DNA of 64,000 nt from Gammaproteobacteria bacterium (lineage in GTDB: Bacteria; Pseudomonadota; Gammaproteobacteria; Thiotrichales; Thiotrichaceae). The translations under genes were made by a program, and so were the position numbers. Shown one piece after another: positions 17,899 to 25,972 of this stretch. Position 1 is the stretch's first letter; each line of letters opens with the position of its first letter. Location of the stretch: assembly GCA_018822845.1 (NCBI GenBank), contig JAHJJD010000003.1, positions 17,899-81,898 of the forward strand, in the 5' to 3' direction. The notes under the pieces are model-generated. The model did not search any database and was not told where the DNA came from. It saw nothing but the letters and a program-made list of their open reading frames with translations.

Positions 17899-18993
17899 TT
17901 ACTTCGCTACCCGCTCAGTACCCGGACGTGGCAGGAATGCCCACTCGTTCCAGACCTTGTAATCGTTACGGAAGGTTTGCAGGTTTTCCCAGGTCGCCTT
18001 GAAATCAGCATCCTTGCCGGATTCTTCCTTGACCACTTCTTCCCACTTGGCGCGGAAGGCGTCCAGCATTTCATTGGACCAGTAACGGTTTTCCACACCA
18101 TTCTTTTCGGTGTTTTCCTTCATCACCGGGAACTGGATGGCTTCGCCCAGCGCCAGACCGTCGAGCATGGCAGCTTTACAGGCCATTTCGAGGGTGTTCT
18201 GCTGGGCTGAACTCATTTCCTTCCACTGGTCGCCGTTGATGATCAGCTCGAAAACGGTGGCAGGCTGATGCCAGCCGGGGAAGTAGTTGTATTTCAGGAT
18301 CTTGCTGAAACCCAGCCCCTTGTCGATGGCAGGCATGGAGAATTCGGTCGCATCAATCGCACCCTTTTCCAGCGCCGGGAAGATTTCCTTGGAAGGCAGC
18401 AGCGAGGTGGAAACACCCAGCTTTTCCATCACCAGCGCACCCAGACCGAAGAAGCGCATCCGCAGCCCTTGCAGGTCTTCCGGCTTGTCGATCGGCTTGG
18501 AGAACCAGCCGGAAGTTTCCGGCGCAATAATGCTGCACGGAATGGCGTGGACATTGAGTTTTTTCTTGTCGTACATGTCCTGCCACAGCTTGCGGCCTTC
18601 ACCGTAGTAAATCCAGGCGAGGAATTCCGGCGCATCCGGCCCGAACGGCACGGCGGAGAAAATCGCGCCCTGCTGCCCCAGCGTGCCAGTGTTATAGCCG
18701 GGGGTAGTCCAGCCAGCGTTGACCTGCCCCTTGTTGACCGCTTCGAGGATTTCCTTGGGTGGAATCAGCTTGTCCGGTTCGTAGATTTTCAGCTTCACGC
18801 TGCTATCCATCGCGTCGAGCTGCTCAGCCAGCCAGGCCGGGGTGCTGCCCAGACCTTGCAGGTGCGTGCCGAAATAGACTGGCACTTTCAGCAGGACTTT
18901 TTTGTCATCTTCGGCATTCGCAGTAGTAGCGGATGTGAGCAGGGCAACAGCAACGGCAACAGCGGTCGCCACACGGGTCAGTTTACGCAACAT
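17899..18993 (-). CDS. dctP: TRAP transporter substrate-binding protein (DctP-type)
   Basis: Periplasmic solute receptor, 364 residues, with a signal peptide cleaved after TTANA. Family landmarks are GQVNAGWTTPGYNTG, GLRMRFFGLGALVMEKLG, and KGAIDATEFSMPAIDKGLGFSKILKYNY. The arginine in GLRMRF is the usual carboxylate-binding residue. GGAGGAG precedes the ATG. First gene of dctPQM-dld-dat and just downstream of the operator region shared with the GntR regulator. Operon context points to lactate, but related receptors bind 2-oxoacids and other carboxylates. Confidence 0.92.
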   Translation of the reverse strand: MLRKLTRVATAVAVAVALLTSATTANAEDDKKVLLKVPVYFGTHLQGLGSTPAWLAEQLDAMDSSVKLKIYEPDKLIPPKEILEAVNKGQVNAGWTTPGYNTGTLGQQGAIFSAVPFGPDAPEFLAWIYYGEGRKLWQDMYDKKKLNVHAIPCSIIAPETSGWFSKPIDKPEDLQGLRMRFFGLGALVMEKLGVSTSLLPSKEIFPALEKGAIDATEFSMPAIDKGLGFSKILKYNYFPGWHQPATVFELIINGDQWKEMSSAQQNTLEMACKAAMLDGLALGEAIQFPVMKENTEKNGVENRYWSNEMLDAFRAKWEEVVKEESGKDADFKATWENLQTFRNDYKVWNEWAFLPRPGTERVAK

Positions 18994-19026
18994 GGTTTCT
19001 CCTCCAGCTTGAAAGCGTATCGTTTA

Positions 19027-19043
19027 AATTGGTAATACCAATT
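19027..19043. promoter_or_regulatory. GntR-family (LldR/PdhR-type) operator 1
   Basis: Perfect palindrome AATTGGTAATACCAATT, identical in both halves to the AATTGGT-N3-ACCAATT consensus known for LldR and PdhR. It lies 34 bases upstream of the dctP ATG and downstream of the predicted dctP promoter, as expected for repression by road-block. Confidence 0.9.
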
Positions 19044-19057
19044 ATCCAGATTATCAA

Positions 19058-19075
19058 ACCAATTCCTTAATTGGT
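19058..19075. promoter_or_regulatory. Everted pair of operator half-sites
   Basis: ACCAATTCCTTAATTGGT carries the same half-sites as operator 1 but facing outward. It sits 15 bases from operator 1 and may allow side-by-side or cooperative binding. Confidence 0.5.
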
Positions 19076-19086
19076 CAGTCCGGCAA

Positions 19087-19115
19087 TTCTTATCCATAAC
19101 ATTTGCGCTTGTCAA
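19087..19115 (-). promoter_or_regulatory. Predicted promoter of dctPQM-dld-dat
   Basis: On the minus strand a perfect TTGACA (-35, 19110-19115) is followed after 17 bases by TAAGAA (-10, 19087-19092). Transcription would start near 19080 and run straight into the everted half-sites and operator 1. Confidence 0.6.
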
Positions 19116-19168
19116 CAATGTTTTCAATACATTAGCGAAACCTGATACAGGTAGTGGCTGGCAGGGAA

Positions 19169-19197
19169 TTGCATTTGACCGGAAGAAGCCCTACACT
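19169..19197 (+). promoter_or_regulatory. Predicted promoter of the gntR-lutABC operon
   Basis: TTGCAT (19169-19174), 17-base spacer, TACACT (19192-19197). The inferred start near 19204 leaves a leader of under 20 bases, all of it operator 2. Confidence 0.5.
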
Positions 19198-19205
19198 ACC
19201 CGAAA

Positions 19206-19222
19206 AATTGGTAAGACCAAAT
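19206..19222. promoter_or_regulatory. GntR-family operator 2, overlapping the regulator's start codon
   Basis: AATTGGTAAGACCAAAT matches the AATTGGT-N3-ACCAATT consensus except for the last two bases, which are constrained by the ATG at 19221. It lies on the predicted transcription start of the regulator and fits autoregulation. Confidence 0.8.
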
Positions 19223-19994
19223 GAGCCATACAGAAACCATGAAAAAGCCAAGAATCGCTGAACAAATCGCTGAACAACTGGAAGCCATGATTGTGGAGGG
19301 CAATATGCAGCCCGGTGACCGCCTGCCTGCCGAACGCACCCTGGCGGAGCAGTTGGGGGTTTCGCGACCTTCATTACGCGAGGCCATCCAGACGCTGATC
19401 AGCCGTGGCCTGCTATGCTCCAAACCGGGCGGCGGCACATTCATCAAAAGCACCCTGGCCGCCGATTTCAGCGACCCGATGTTGACCCTGTTCCGTGAGA
19501 ATCCTGAATACCGTTTCGACGTGCTGGAAATCCGCCATGCGCTGGAAGGCAACGCCGCCTTCTACGCCGCCCTGCGTGCCAGCGACGAAGACAAGGCACG
19601 CATCAAGCAGGCTTTCGACACCATGATTGCCCTGCACGGCAGCAAGGATCCGATGGATGAAGCGCGCGCCGATGCCGCGTTCCACCTGTCGATTGTGGAA
19701 GCCTCGCACAATCTGGTGCTGCTGCACGTCATGCAAGGGCTGTTTTCTCTGCTGCAAAACAGCATTTCGCACAACCTCGACAAGCTGTACACCATCCACC
19801 GCGTATTCGACCCGCTCAGTTGCCAGCACGAAGCCCTGATGAACGCGATCCTCGCCAGTGAACCGGAAAAAGCCCGCAAGGCCGCACAGGAACACCTCAC
19901 CTTCGTGGAAGAATCCCTCAAGAAAATCGACGAGGAAGAAGCCCGCAAACTGCGCTCGATGCGCCGTCTGACCACCGTAGGAGCAGCCCTGTGA
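19221..19994 (+). CDS. GntR/FadR-family regulator of lactate genes (LldR/PdhR-like)
   Basis: A 257-residue repressor-type regulator. Winged helix-turn-helix at residues 10-75 (GDRLPAERTLAEQLGVSRPSLREAIQTL, then GGGTFI). The FCD effector domain spans about 95-235. It retains the metal and ligand residues in DAAFHLSIVEASHN, CQHEALMNAI and AAQEHL. The operators around it match the LldR/PdhR consensus, so lactate or pyruvate is the likely ligand. The start at 19221 has no clear Shine-Dalgarno and may be near-leaderless; an in-frame ATG at 19239 is possible. The stop overlaps lutA. Confidence 0.88.
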   Translation: MSHTETMKKPRIAEQIAEQLEAMIVEGNMQPGDRLPAERTLAEQLGVSRPSLREAIQTLISRGLLCSKPGGGTFIKSTLAADFSDPMLTLFRENPEYRFDVLEIRHALEGNAAFYAALRASDEDKARIKQAFDTMIALHGSKDPMDEARADAAFHLSIVEASHNLVLLHVMQGLFSLLQNSISHNLDKLYTIHRVFDPLSCQHEALMNAILASEPEKARKAAQEHLTFVEESLKKIDEEEARKLRSMRRLTTVGAAL

Positions 19995-20848
19995 GCAAGC
20001 CCGATACCGTTTATTTCTTCGGCACCTGCCTGATCGACCTGATCTACCCGCAGGCGGGTGTATCGGCGATCCAGTTGATCCAGCGCGAAGGCGTGCAAGT
20101 CATTTTTCCGCAGGCACAAACCTGTTGCGGGCAACCGGCGTGGAACTCCGGCTACCGCGACGAAGCCCGTGCTGTCGCCCGTAGCCAGATCGCACTATTC
20201 CCCAAGCCCATTCCCATCGTCATCCCCTCCGGCTCCTGCGCCGGGATGATGAAAACCCACTACCCGGAACTGTTCGCCGGTCAGCCGGACGAAGCACAGG
20301 CGCTGGAAGTCGCCGGGCGTGTGTACGAACTTACCGAATTTCTGGTCGACGTGCTGCACATTGAATTGAAGGATTTGGGCGAACCCGTGAAAGTCGCCGT
20401 GCACACCTCCTGTTCATCCCGCCGCGAAATGGGCGTTGCCGACAGGATCGAAACGCTGCTGGATCAGCTTGCCAACGTCACCAAACTGGAACAAATCCGC
20501 AAGGCCGAATGCTGCGGCTTCGGCGGCACTTTCGCCGTCAAGCAACCGGAAATTTCCGCCTCCATGGTGCTGGAAAAGGTCGACACCATCCGTGCTACCC
20601 AAGCTGACCGTTTGGTCGGGCAGGATGCGGGTTGCCTGATGAATATTGGCGGGGCGATGGAAAAGCAGGGTGCTGCAATTCCGCATCAGCATATTGCCGA
20701 ATTTTTGTGGGAACGCACCAACATGGCTTCGACTCCGCTTCCTTCGACTCCGCTCAGGAACCACAGCCACCGGACAGAGCGTCCCCTGAACGAAGCTGCG
20801 GCCCGTTCCCTGAGCGGAGTCGAAGGGAACAAGGAGACTGCCCAATGA
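19991..20848 (+). CDS. lutA: Lactate utilization protein A, (Fe-S)-binding
   Basis: CCG-domain subunit of the LutABC L-lactate oxidising complex. Two cysteine-rich CCG modules are present: QTCCGQPAWNSG near residue 40 with SGSCAGMMKTHYP, and HTSCSSRREMG near 140 with AECCGFGGTFAVK near 175. Normal homology ends about at EFLWERTN (residue 245). The last 40 residues are encoded by a CTTCGACTCCGCTCAGG-type inverted repeat and have low-complexity character (STPLPSTPLRN). The gene overlaps gntR by 4 bp and lutB by 4 bp (ATGA). Confidence 0.92.
   Translation: MSKPDTVYFFGTCLIDLIYPQAGVSAIQLIQREGVQVIFPQAQTCCGQPAWNSGYRDEARAVARSQIALFPKPIPIVIPSGSCAGMMKTHYPELFAGQPDEAQALEVAGRVYELTEFLVDVLHIELKDLGEPVKVAVHTSCSSRREMGVADRIETLLDQLANVTKLEQIRKAECCGFGGTFAVKQPEISASMVLEKVDTIRATQADRLVGQDAGCLMNIGGAMEKQGAAIPHQHIAEFLWERTNMASTPLPSTPLRNHSHRTERPLNEAAARSLSGVEGNKETAQ
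20727..20827. repeat. Inverted repeat of the CTTCGACTCCGCTCAGG type in the lutA 3' end
   Basis: CCTTCGACTCCGCTCAGGAA at 20741 is inverted at about 20805-20827 (CCCTGAGCGGAGTCGAAGG). CTTCGACTCCGCT also occurs as an extra direct copy at 20727-20739. The element extends the lutA reading frame and ends about ten bases before the lutB ribosome site AAGGAG. It is a different family from the GGGGAGAGGG elements. Confidence 0.85.
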
Positions 20849-22254
20849 TTTCCGAATTCCGCCAACACGTCATCGAAAACCTCGCCAAACCCAAGGTCCG
20901 CGCCAACTTCCGCAAGGCAATGGATGGCCTGATGCAACGCCGCCTCGACCAGTTCCCCGACCCGCAGGAGCTCGACCGCATCCGCACGCAAGCGCAAGCG
21001 ATCCGCGCCAACGCCCTGAGCAAACTGCCCGAGTTGCTGGAACAACTGGAAGCCAGACTCACCGCCAACGGCATCCACGTCCACTGGGCCGAGACCACCG
21101 AGCAAGCCAACCAGACCGTACTTGCCATCATGCAACAGCACGACGCCAAAACCCTGATCAAGGGCAAATCGATGGTTTCCGAAGAAATGGGACTGAACCA
21201 TTTTCTGGAAGCACACGGCATTGATGCGCTGGAATCCGACCTGGGCGAATTCATCCTGCAACTGGCGCACGAACCGCCTTCGCACATCGTCGCCCCCGCC
21301 ATCCACAAAAGCCGTCAGGACGTGGCCAAACTGTTCAACGAAAAATTCCCCGACATACCCTACACCGAGAACATCGACGAACTGACGCAAGCCGCCCGCA
21401 CCATCCTGCGCGACAAGTTCTACAGCGCCGATATCGGGCTTTCCGGTGTCAATTTCGCGGTCGCTGAAACCGGCACGCTGTGTCTGGTCGAAAACGAAGG
21501 CAACGGGCGCATGTCCACCACCGTTCCGCGCGTACACATCGCCGTCACCGGCATCGAAAAAGTAGTGGAAAAGTTCAGCGACATCCCGCCTTTGCTCAGT
21601 ATCCTGACCCGTTCCGCCACCGGGCAGCCGATCACCACCTACTTCAACATGATTTCCAGCCCGCGCAAACCGGGCGAAAAGGACGGCCCGGAAGAAGTAC
21701 ATCTGGTGCTGCTCGACAACGGGCGTTCCAATATCTACAGCGACCCCGAACTGCTCGCCACCCTGCGCTGCATCCGCTGCGGCGCGTGCATGAACCACTG
21801 CCCGGTCTACACCCGCATCGGCGGGCACAGCTACGGCACGGTCTACCCCGGCCCCATCGGCATCATCCTGGAACCGCAAAAAGCCGGGCTGGACGTACAC
21901 GGCGAACTCACCCAGGCGTCGACCCTGTGCGGCGCGTGCGGGGAAGTCTGCCCGGTACGCATCCCGATTCCGACCCTGATCAACCGCCTGCGTTTTGAAG
22001 GCGTGCGCAAGGACGCCAGCACCACCCCCGGAACTGGCAGCCGCCGCAAATTACAGGAAGCTGCCGCCTGGAAAGCCTGGTCGTGGTCAGCCAGCCACCC
22101 CGCTGTCTACAATTTCGGCGCAACCGCCGCCACCCGCTTGCAGGGCATGTTACCCACCAACATGAGCGCGTGGACGAACGTGCGCTCCGCCCCCAAACTC
22201 GCCGAGAAAACCCTGCACGAACGCCTGAAAGATCTGGGAGTCGCCGATGAATAA
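20845..22254 (+). CDS. lutB: Lactate utilization protein B, iron-sulfur
   Basis: LutB subunit of the L-lactate oxidising complex, 469 residues. The LUD domain is at about 60-290 (SMVSEEMGLNHFLEAHGI, then FAVAETGTLCLVENEGN). Two [4Fe-4S] ferredoxin motifs follow: CIRCGACMNHCPVYTR near 310 and CGACGEVCPVRIP near 358. The ATG at 20845 follows AAGGAG with good spacing and overlaps the lutA stop. Reading further upstream only translates the repeat. The C-terminal domain is the usual LutB extension. Confidence 0.95.
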   Translation: MISEFRQHVIENLAKPKVRANFRKAMDGLMQRRLDQFPDPQELDRIRTQAQAIRANALSKLPELLEQLEARLTANGIHVHWAETTEQANQTVLAIMQQHDAKTLIKGKSMVSEEMGLNHFLEAHGIDALESDLGEFILQLAHEPPSHIVAPAIHKSRQDVAKLFNEKFPDIPYTENIDELTQAARTILRDKFYSADIGLSGVNFAVAETGTLCLVENEGNGRMSTTVPRVHIAVTGIEKVVEKFSDIPPLLSILTRSATGQPITTYFNMISSPRKPGEKDGPEEVHLVLLDNGRSNIYSDPELLATLRCIRCGACMNHCPVYTRIGGHSYGTVYPGPIGIILEPQKAGLDVHGELTQASTLCGACGEVCPVRIPIPTLINRLRFEGVRKDASTTPGTGSRRKLQEAAAWKAWSWSASHPAVYNFGATAATRLQGMLPTNMSAWTNVRSAPKLAEKTLHERLKDLGVADE

Positions 22255-22960
22255 TTCTGCTGCCCGCGCCAACATCCTGCAACGCCTGAGAAAAGAAACC
22301 CCTCCCGGCCTCCCCTTGTCAGGGGAGGGGCGTTCTTGCACGCTAGTGGCAGATGCGTCTTGTTCCTCCCCTGACAAGGGGAGGTTAGGAGGGGTTTCTT
22401 CCTTCGACTGGGACAAAGCCGAACGGGTACGCCGTTTCACCGAGCGTATGCAAGCCGTCCGCGCCGAAATCCACCACGCCGACCGCCACAACTGGCTAGA
22501 GGTGCTGGTCGAAATCTGCCAGGCCAAAGGGCTGAACAACCTGCTGCTGTCACCCAATACCGCATGGGGGCAGACCATCACCGCCCAAGCCGAACGCTTT
22601 CCGTCACTACGCCATTACGACCAGCCCATCGACGACTGGAAAGAAGAAATGTTCTACGGCATCGACGCCGCTTTCACCGCCACACGCGGCGGCATTGCTG
22701 AAACCGGCACGCTGATCCTGTGGCCGGATGCAGAAGAACCACGCCAGATGTCGCTGGTTCCACCTATCCACATTGCGGTGCTGGAAACCGACCAGCTTTA
22801 CACCACCTTCGCCGCAGCAGTGCAGAAACAGGGCTGGGTGGAAACCGGGCTGCCAACCAATGCGCTGCTGGTGTCCGGCCCGTCGAAGTCGGCGGATATT
22901 GAGCAGACGCTGGCGTATGGGGTGCACGGGCCGAAGGAGCTGGTGGTGATTCTGGTGTGA
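22247..22960 (+). CDS. lutC: Lactate utilization protein C with in-frame palindromic insertion
   Basis: LUD-domain subunit completing LutABC. Recognisable parts are the start NNSAARANILQRLR, AFTATRGGIAETGTLIL near residue 145, and the end GPKELVVILV. Residues about 16-51, starting KETPP and ending LGGVSS, have no counterpart in the family. They are exactly the translation of a 108-bp palindromic element at 22293-22400. The insertion lies between the N-terminal helix and the LUD core, where it may be tolerated. The reading frame is otherwise intact, so the protein may still work. Overlaps lutB by 8 bp. Confidence 0.9.
   Translation: MNNSAARANILQRLRKETPPGLPLSGEGRSCTLVADASCSSPDKGRLGGVSSFDWDKAERVRRFTERMQAVRAEIHHADRHNWLEVLVEICQAKGLNNLLLSPNTAWGQTITAQAERFPSLRHYDQPIDDWKEEMFYGIDAAFTATRGGIAETGTLILWPDAEEPRQMSLVPPIHIAVLETDQLYTTFAAAVQKQGWVETGLPTNALLVSGPSKSADIEQTLAYGVHGPKELVVILV
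22293..22400. repeat. Double-hairpin palindromic element, in frame in lutC
   Basis: A 108-bp (36-codon) inverted repeat with 36-base arms, 22293-22328 and 22365-22400, that differ at only three positions. Arms begin AAGAAACCCCTCC; each has an inner hairpin CTCCCC-TTGTCA-GGGGAG. It adds ETPPGLPLSGEG...SSPDKGRLGGVSS to LutC without a stop or frameshift. It closely matches the ndvB copy at 54200-54298. Confidence 0.95.
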
Positions 22961-23091
22961 TAACTACTTTTCGGAACCCTGGGTTATTCTAGGGTCACGC
23001 AGGGGAACGCGCAGAAAGAAACACCCTCCACACTGCACATGCTTATCATACACTCAGAAGAGAATTCTCATGGAAAAGGAGGTAAACAAGC

Positions 23092-23238
23092 ATGACGCTC
23101 CACCTACAACTGGAATATTTGCTGGCTCTCATTGCAGGCATTGTGATTCTGATTGTCCCCAGACTACTCAATTACATTGTGGCAATTTATTTGATCGCCG
23201 TAGGCGTGATCGGGATTTTGGGTATTAGAGTCAGCTAA
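23092..23238 (+). CDS. Small DUF3096-like membrane protein
   Basis: A 48-residue hydrophobic protein. AAAAGGAGG at 23076-23082 is a strong ribosome site nine bases before the ATG. The core LLALIAGIVILIVPRLLNYI, then VAIYLIAVGVIGILG, forms two helices and fits the DUF3096 pattern of short membrane proteins of unknown role. It lies alone between lutC and the sensor kinase; the flanking intergenic DNA on either side holds nothing clear. Confidence 0.72.
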   Translation: MTLHLQLEYLLALIAGIVILIVPRLLNYIVAIYLIAVGVIGILGIRVS

Positions 23239-23352
23239 TTGGGAGGACTCTCGTAGCCTATGGCATAGATGAGCCAGAGGAACTGTTAGTGGTTTTGGTA
23301 TACTGGATGCGCTATCTTGACCCCGTGCCCCAATGGCGTATCCAGTTCCTAT

Positions 23353-25434
23353 ATGAAACCATTTTTCCTTATCCTGTTCTGCTGCTTTTTACTGCCATCA
23401 GTAGGACAGGCAACGGCTGCGGACACACCACAACTCCAGACTCCTGCCACCATTGCCCTGACTAAAGCGGAACAAATCTGGCTGGCGCAACACCAAGACA
23501 CTGGCCTGCGCTATTGCTTCAGCCCCGTCTGGACACCCTATGATTTTCTGGAAGATGGCCAGCACAAGGGCATTTTTGCCGACTACCTGCAACTCATCTC
23601 CCAGCGGCTGGGTATCCCCTTGCAGCCGGTAATAAGCAATAGCTGGCATAAAGCCTTGCAGCTTGCCCGCGAGCGCAAATGTGATCTGGTGTCAGGTGCA
23701 GTCAAAACCCCCGAGCGTGAAGCCTATCTGGCGTTTACCTCGCCGTATTACCTGACCACGCATGTCCTGCTGGCAAAATCTGACCAGCCTTTCATCCAGT
23801 CGATTGCCGACATTGCGGATAGAAAAATTGCCGTGCCAGCCAAGGGAGCCATCGCGGATACGCTGCGGCAGGCTTATCCTGCCACCACCTTCATCCCGGT
23901 GAAATCGCCAGAACTGCTGTTCAAAACAGTCGAAAGTGGTGATGCCTATGCCGGGGTAGCGTCCTTCGAGCATGGGGTACAAATCGTCCAGCAAGGTTTG
24001 TACAACCTGAAGATCATCGGTAAACTTGATGACACCTACCCCATTTCCATCGCAGTGCGCAATGACGCCCCCGAGCTGCTCAGCATCATGCAAAAAGCAG
24101 TCGATTCCCTGACCCAGAGCGACCACAACACCATCAAGCGCAACTGGAGTTCGGTCAATATCATCGAAAGCCCCGACTATTCCCTGATCTGGCAAATCGC
24201 CATCGGCGCAACGCTCATTTTGCTGGGGATATTTTACTGGAACCGCAAACTGGCCCGCCTCAACACCGCACTTCAGCAAGCCAAAGAGGAAGCCGTCCGT
24301 GCCAGCCAGGCCAAAAGCGAATTCCTGACCAACATGAGCCATGAAATCCGTACCCCCATGAATGCCATGATCGGCTTTGGCTACCTGTTGCAACAAACCG
24401 AACTCACGGACAAGCAGCTTGATTACCTCAACAAAATTCAGTCATCTTCCAAATTGCTGCTGGGCATTATCGACGACATTCTGGATGTGGCGAAAATCGA
24501 AGCAGGTAAGCTCGAACTGAGCACTACTGCATTCCGGCTCACGGATGTGTTGCAACAAATGGCTTTTATGCTGGAAGAGCAGGCACGGCAAAAAGGGCTG
24601 GGCTTTCACATTCAGGTTGCAGAGGATGTGCCTTCCTGCCTGGTCGGCGACCCCCAGCGCCTTGCCCAGATTCTGCTGAACCTTGCCAGTAACGCCATCA
24701 AGTTCACCGAGCGCGGCGAAATTCGCATCGGCATTGAACGCTTAACCCAGCTTGCAGATGCCTCCCGCTTGCAGTTCCGGGTGACCGACACCGGCATTGG
24801 TATCAGTGCAGCGCAACAGGAAAAACTGTTCCTGCCTTTTTCCCAGGCAGACGCCTCCTTGTCCAGACGCTATGGCGGTAGCGGCCTGGGTCTGGTGATC
24901 AGCCAGGCGCTGGCGCGACTCATGGGCGGCGACATCAAACTGGATAGCCAACCGGGACAAGGCAGCACCTTTATTTTCACCGCAGCATTCACGGCCTGTC
25001 AGGATGGCGAGCCAGCCTACGCGGCCTCAACTGCACCAGCGGCAATAGCAGCAAACATCCACGTTTTACTGGTGGAGGATGACATCCTGAACCAGATGTT
25101 TGCCTGTGAACTGCTGAAAAAGTCGGGTGTTACCGTCACGGTGGCGAATAATGGCATGGAAGCCCTGGAAGCACTCAGGAAAACCGCTTTCCACCTGATC
25201 TTCATGGATATTCAAATGCCGCACATGGATGGCTACGAAGCCGTCAGGCTGATCCGCCAACAGCCCGCCTGGCGTCATTTGCCCATCATTGCCATGACGG
25301 CTCATGCCATCTCCGGTGAACGGGACAAATGTTTTGCCGCCGGTATGGATGACTACCTGTCCAAACCGATTGATCCATTAGGATTGGCAAATATGCTATC
25401 AAAATGGACAGCCGCTCAACGCCCGCCCGGATAA
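23353..25434 (+). CDS. Hybrid sensor histidine kinase with periplasmic solute-binding sensor
   Basis: A 693-residue inner-membrane two-component kinase. The signal peptide [20 protein letters not shown] sets the start at 23353. Residues 30-265 form a periplasmic solute-binding-protein-3 type sensor ([43 protein letters not shown]). One transmembrane helix lies at about 278-298. HisKA follows with phospho-acceptor H330 in [13 protein letters not shown]. The HATPase has N-box [11 protein letters not shown] and glycine boxes DTGIGI and GGSGLGL. The C-terminal receiver has phospho-acceptor D619 in [13 protein letters not shown]. There is no partner regulator or HPt gene nearby, so the target is unknown. 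Confidence 0.92.
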   Translation: MKPFFLILFCCFLLPSVGQATAADTPQLQTPATIALTKAEQIWLAQHQDTGLRYCFSPVWTPYDFLEDGQHKGIFADYLQLISQRLGIPLQPVISNSWHKALQLARERKCDLVSGAVKTPEREAYLAFTSPYYLTTHVLLAKSDQPFIQSIADIADRKIAVPAKGAIADTLRQAYPATTFIPVKSPELLFKTVESGDAYAGVASFEHGVQIVQQGLYNLKIIGKLDDTYPISIAVRNDAPELLSIMQKAVDSLTQSDHNTIKRNWSSVNIIESPDYSLIWQIAIGATLILLGIFYWNRKLARLNTALQQAKEEAVRASQAKSEFLTNMSHEIRTPMNAMIGFGYLLQQTELTDKQLDYLNKIQSSSKLLLGIIDDILDVAKIEAGKLELSTTAFRLTDVLQQMAFMLEEQARQKGLGFHIQVAEDVPSCLVGDPQRLAQILLNLASNAIKFTERGEIRIGIERLTQLADASRLQFRVTDTGIGISAAQQEKLFLPFSQADASLSRRYGGSGLGLVISQALARLMGGDIKLDSQPGQGSTFIFTAAFTACQDGEPAYAASTAPAAIAANIHVLLVEDDILNQMFACELLKKSGVTVTVANNGMEALEALRKTAFHLIFMDIQMPHMDGYEAVRLIRQQPAWRHLPIIAMTAHAISGERDKCFAAGMDDYLSKPIDPLGLANMLSKWTAAQRPPG

Positions 25435-25445
25435 GGGCTGCTACC

Positions 25446-25904
25446 TCACTCCTCCTCCGGCTTTAAATCCACCCCTTCCAGATTCTGCTCAACCGTATCA
25501 GGTTTGCAGTAAACCGTTGCCAGCAGGTCGCCTTTCTTTTCAACATGTACACCAGCCTCGACTTCGTGTTCATCCGTGAGACGGTCAACGCCCCAGAAAA
25601 CACGGTACAGATAGTCGCCATTCGGAATGTTGACGGTGTACGACATGTAGCGCCCGATGCCATTCCACTGCCAGCTGGTGACATCATCACGCTTGGCGGC
25701 AATCGCCAGTTCCGGCTTTTTGCCCGGCTTGCCGAAGGAATAATTGATGGTTGCGTCTGCATCACAGACTTCGATCTGCTTGCCATTTTTCTGGGCAATG
25801 CAGCTAAACAGGGTTTCACTGCCGCCTTCACATTTGGCAAAAGCAGTACCAGACAGCCCTGCACCTAGCAGAACGGTAGCAATGGTGATGATGGTGGGTT
25901 TCAT
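25446..25904 (-). CDS. Secreted protein of unknown function
   Basis: A 152-residue protein with signal peptide MKPTIITIATVLLGAGLSGT cleaved near AFA-K. Four cysteines in the mature part (AKCEGG, FSCIAQ, VCDADA, YCKPD) suggest two disulfides. Aromatic and beta-rich sequence (SWQWNGIGRYMSYTVNIPNGDYLYRVFWGVDR) suggests a small beta-sandwich. The tail is acidic (LKPEEE). I do not recognise a family. It converges on the histidine kinase gene with an 11-bp gap. Confidence 0.65.
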   Translation of the reverse strand: MKPTIITIATVLLGAGLSGTAFAKCEGGSETLFSCIAQKNGKQIEVCDADATINYSFGKPGKKPELAIAAKRDDVTSWQWNGIGRYMSYTVNIPNGDYLYRVFWGVDRLTDEHEVEAGVHVEKKGDLLATVYCKPDTVEQNLEGVDLKPEEE

Positions 25905-25972
25905 GGTTATCCTCGCAAGTTTTCATGGGGAAAGCTGGAGTATAAGAGCAGACACCAAACTTGTCTCCAGCC

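Noticed and set aside
20632..20844. Longer LutB starting inside lutA
   Set aside because: It would translate the inverted repeat and lacks a ribosome site; the ATG at 20845 has AAGGAG.
20686..21900. Long open frame antisense to lutB (404 codons)
   Set aside because: Composition is that of a reverse complement of a GC-rich gene; LutB motifs on the plus strand are intact.
22974..22996. Terminator after lutC (ACCCT...AGGGT)
   Set aside because: Five-base stem and no T-run.
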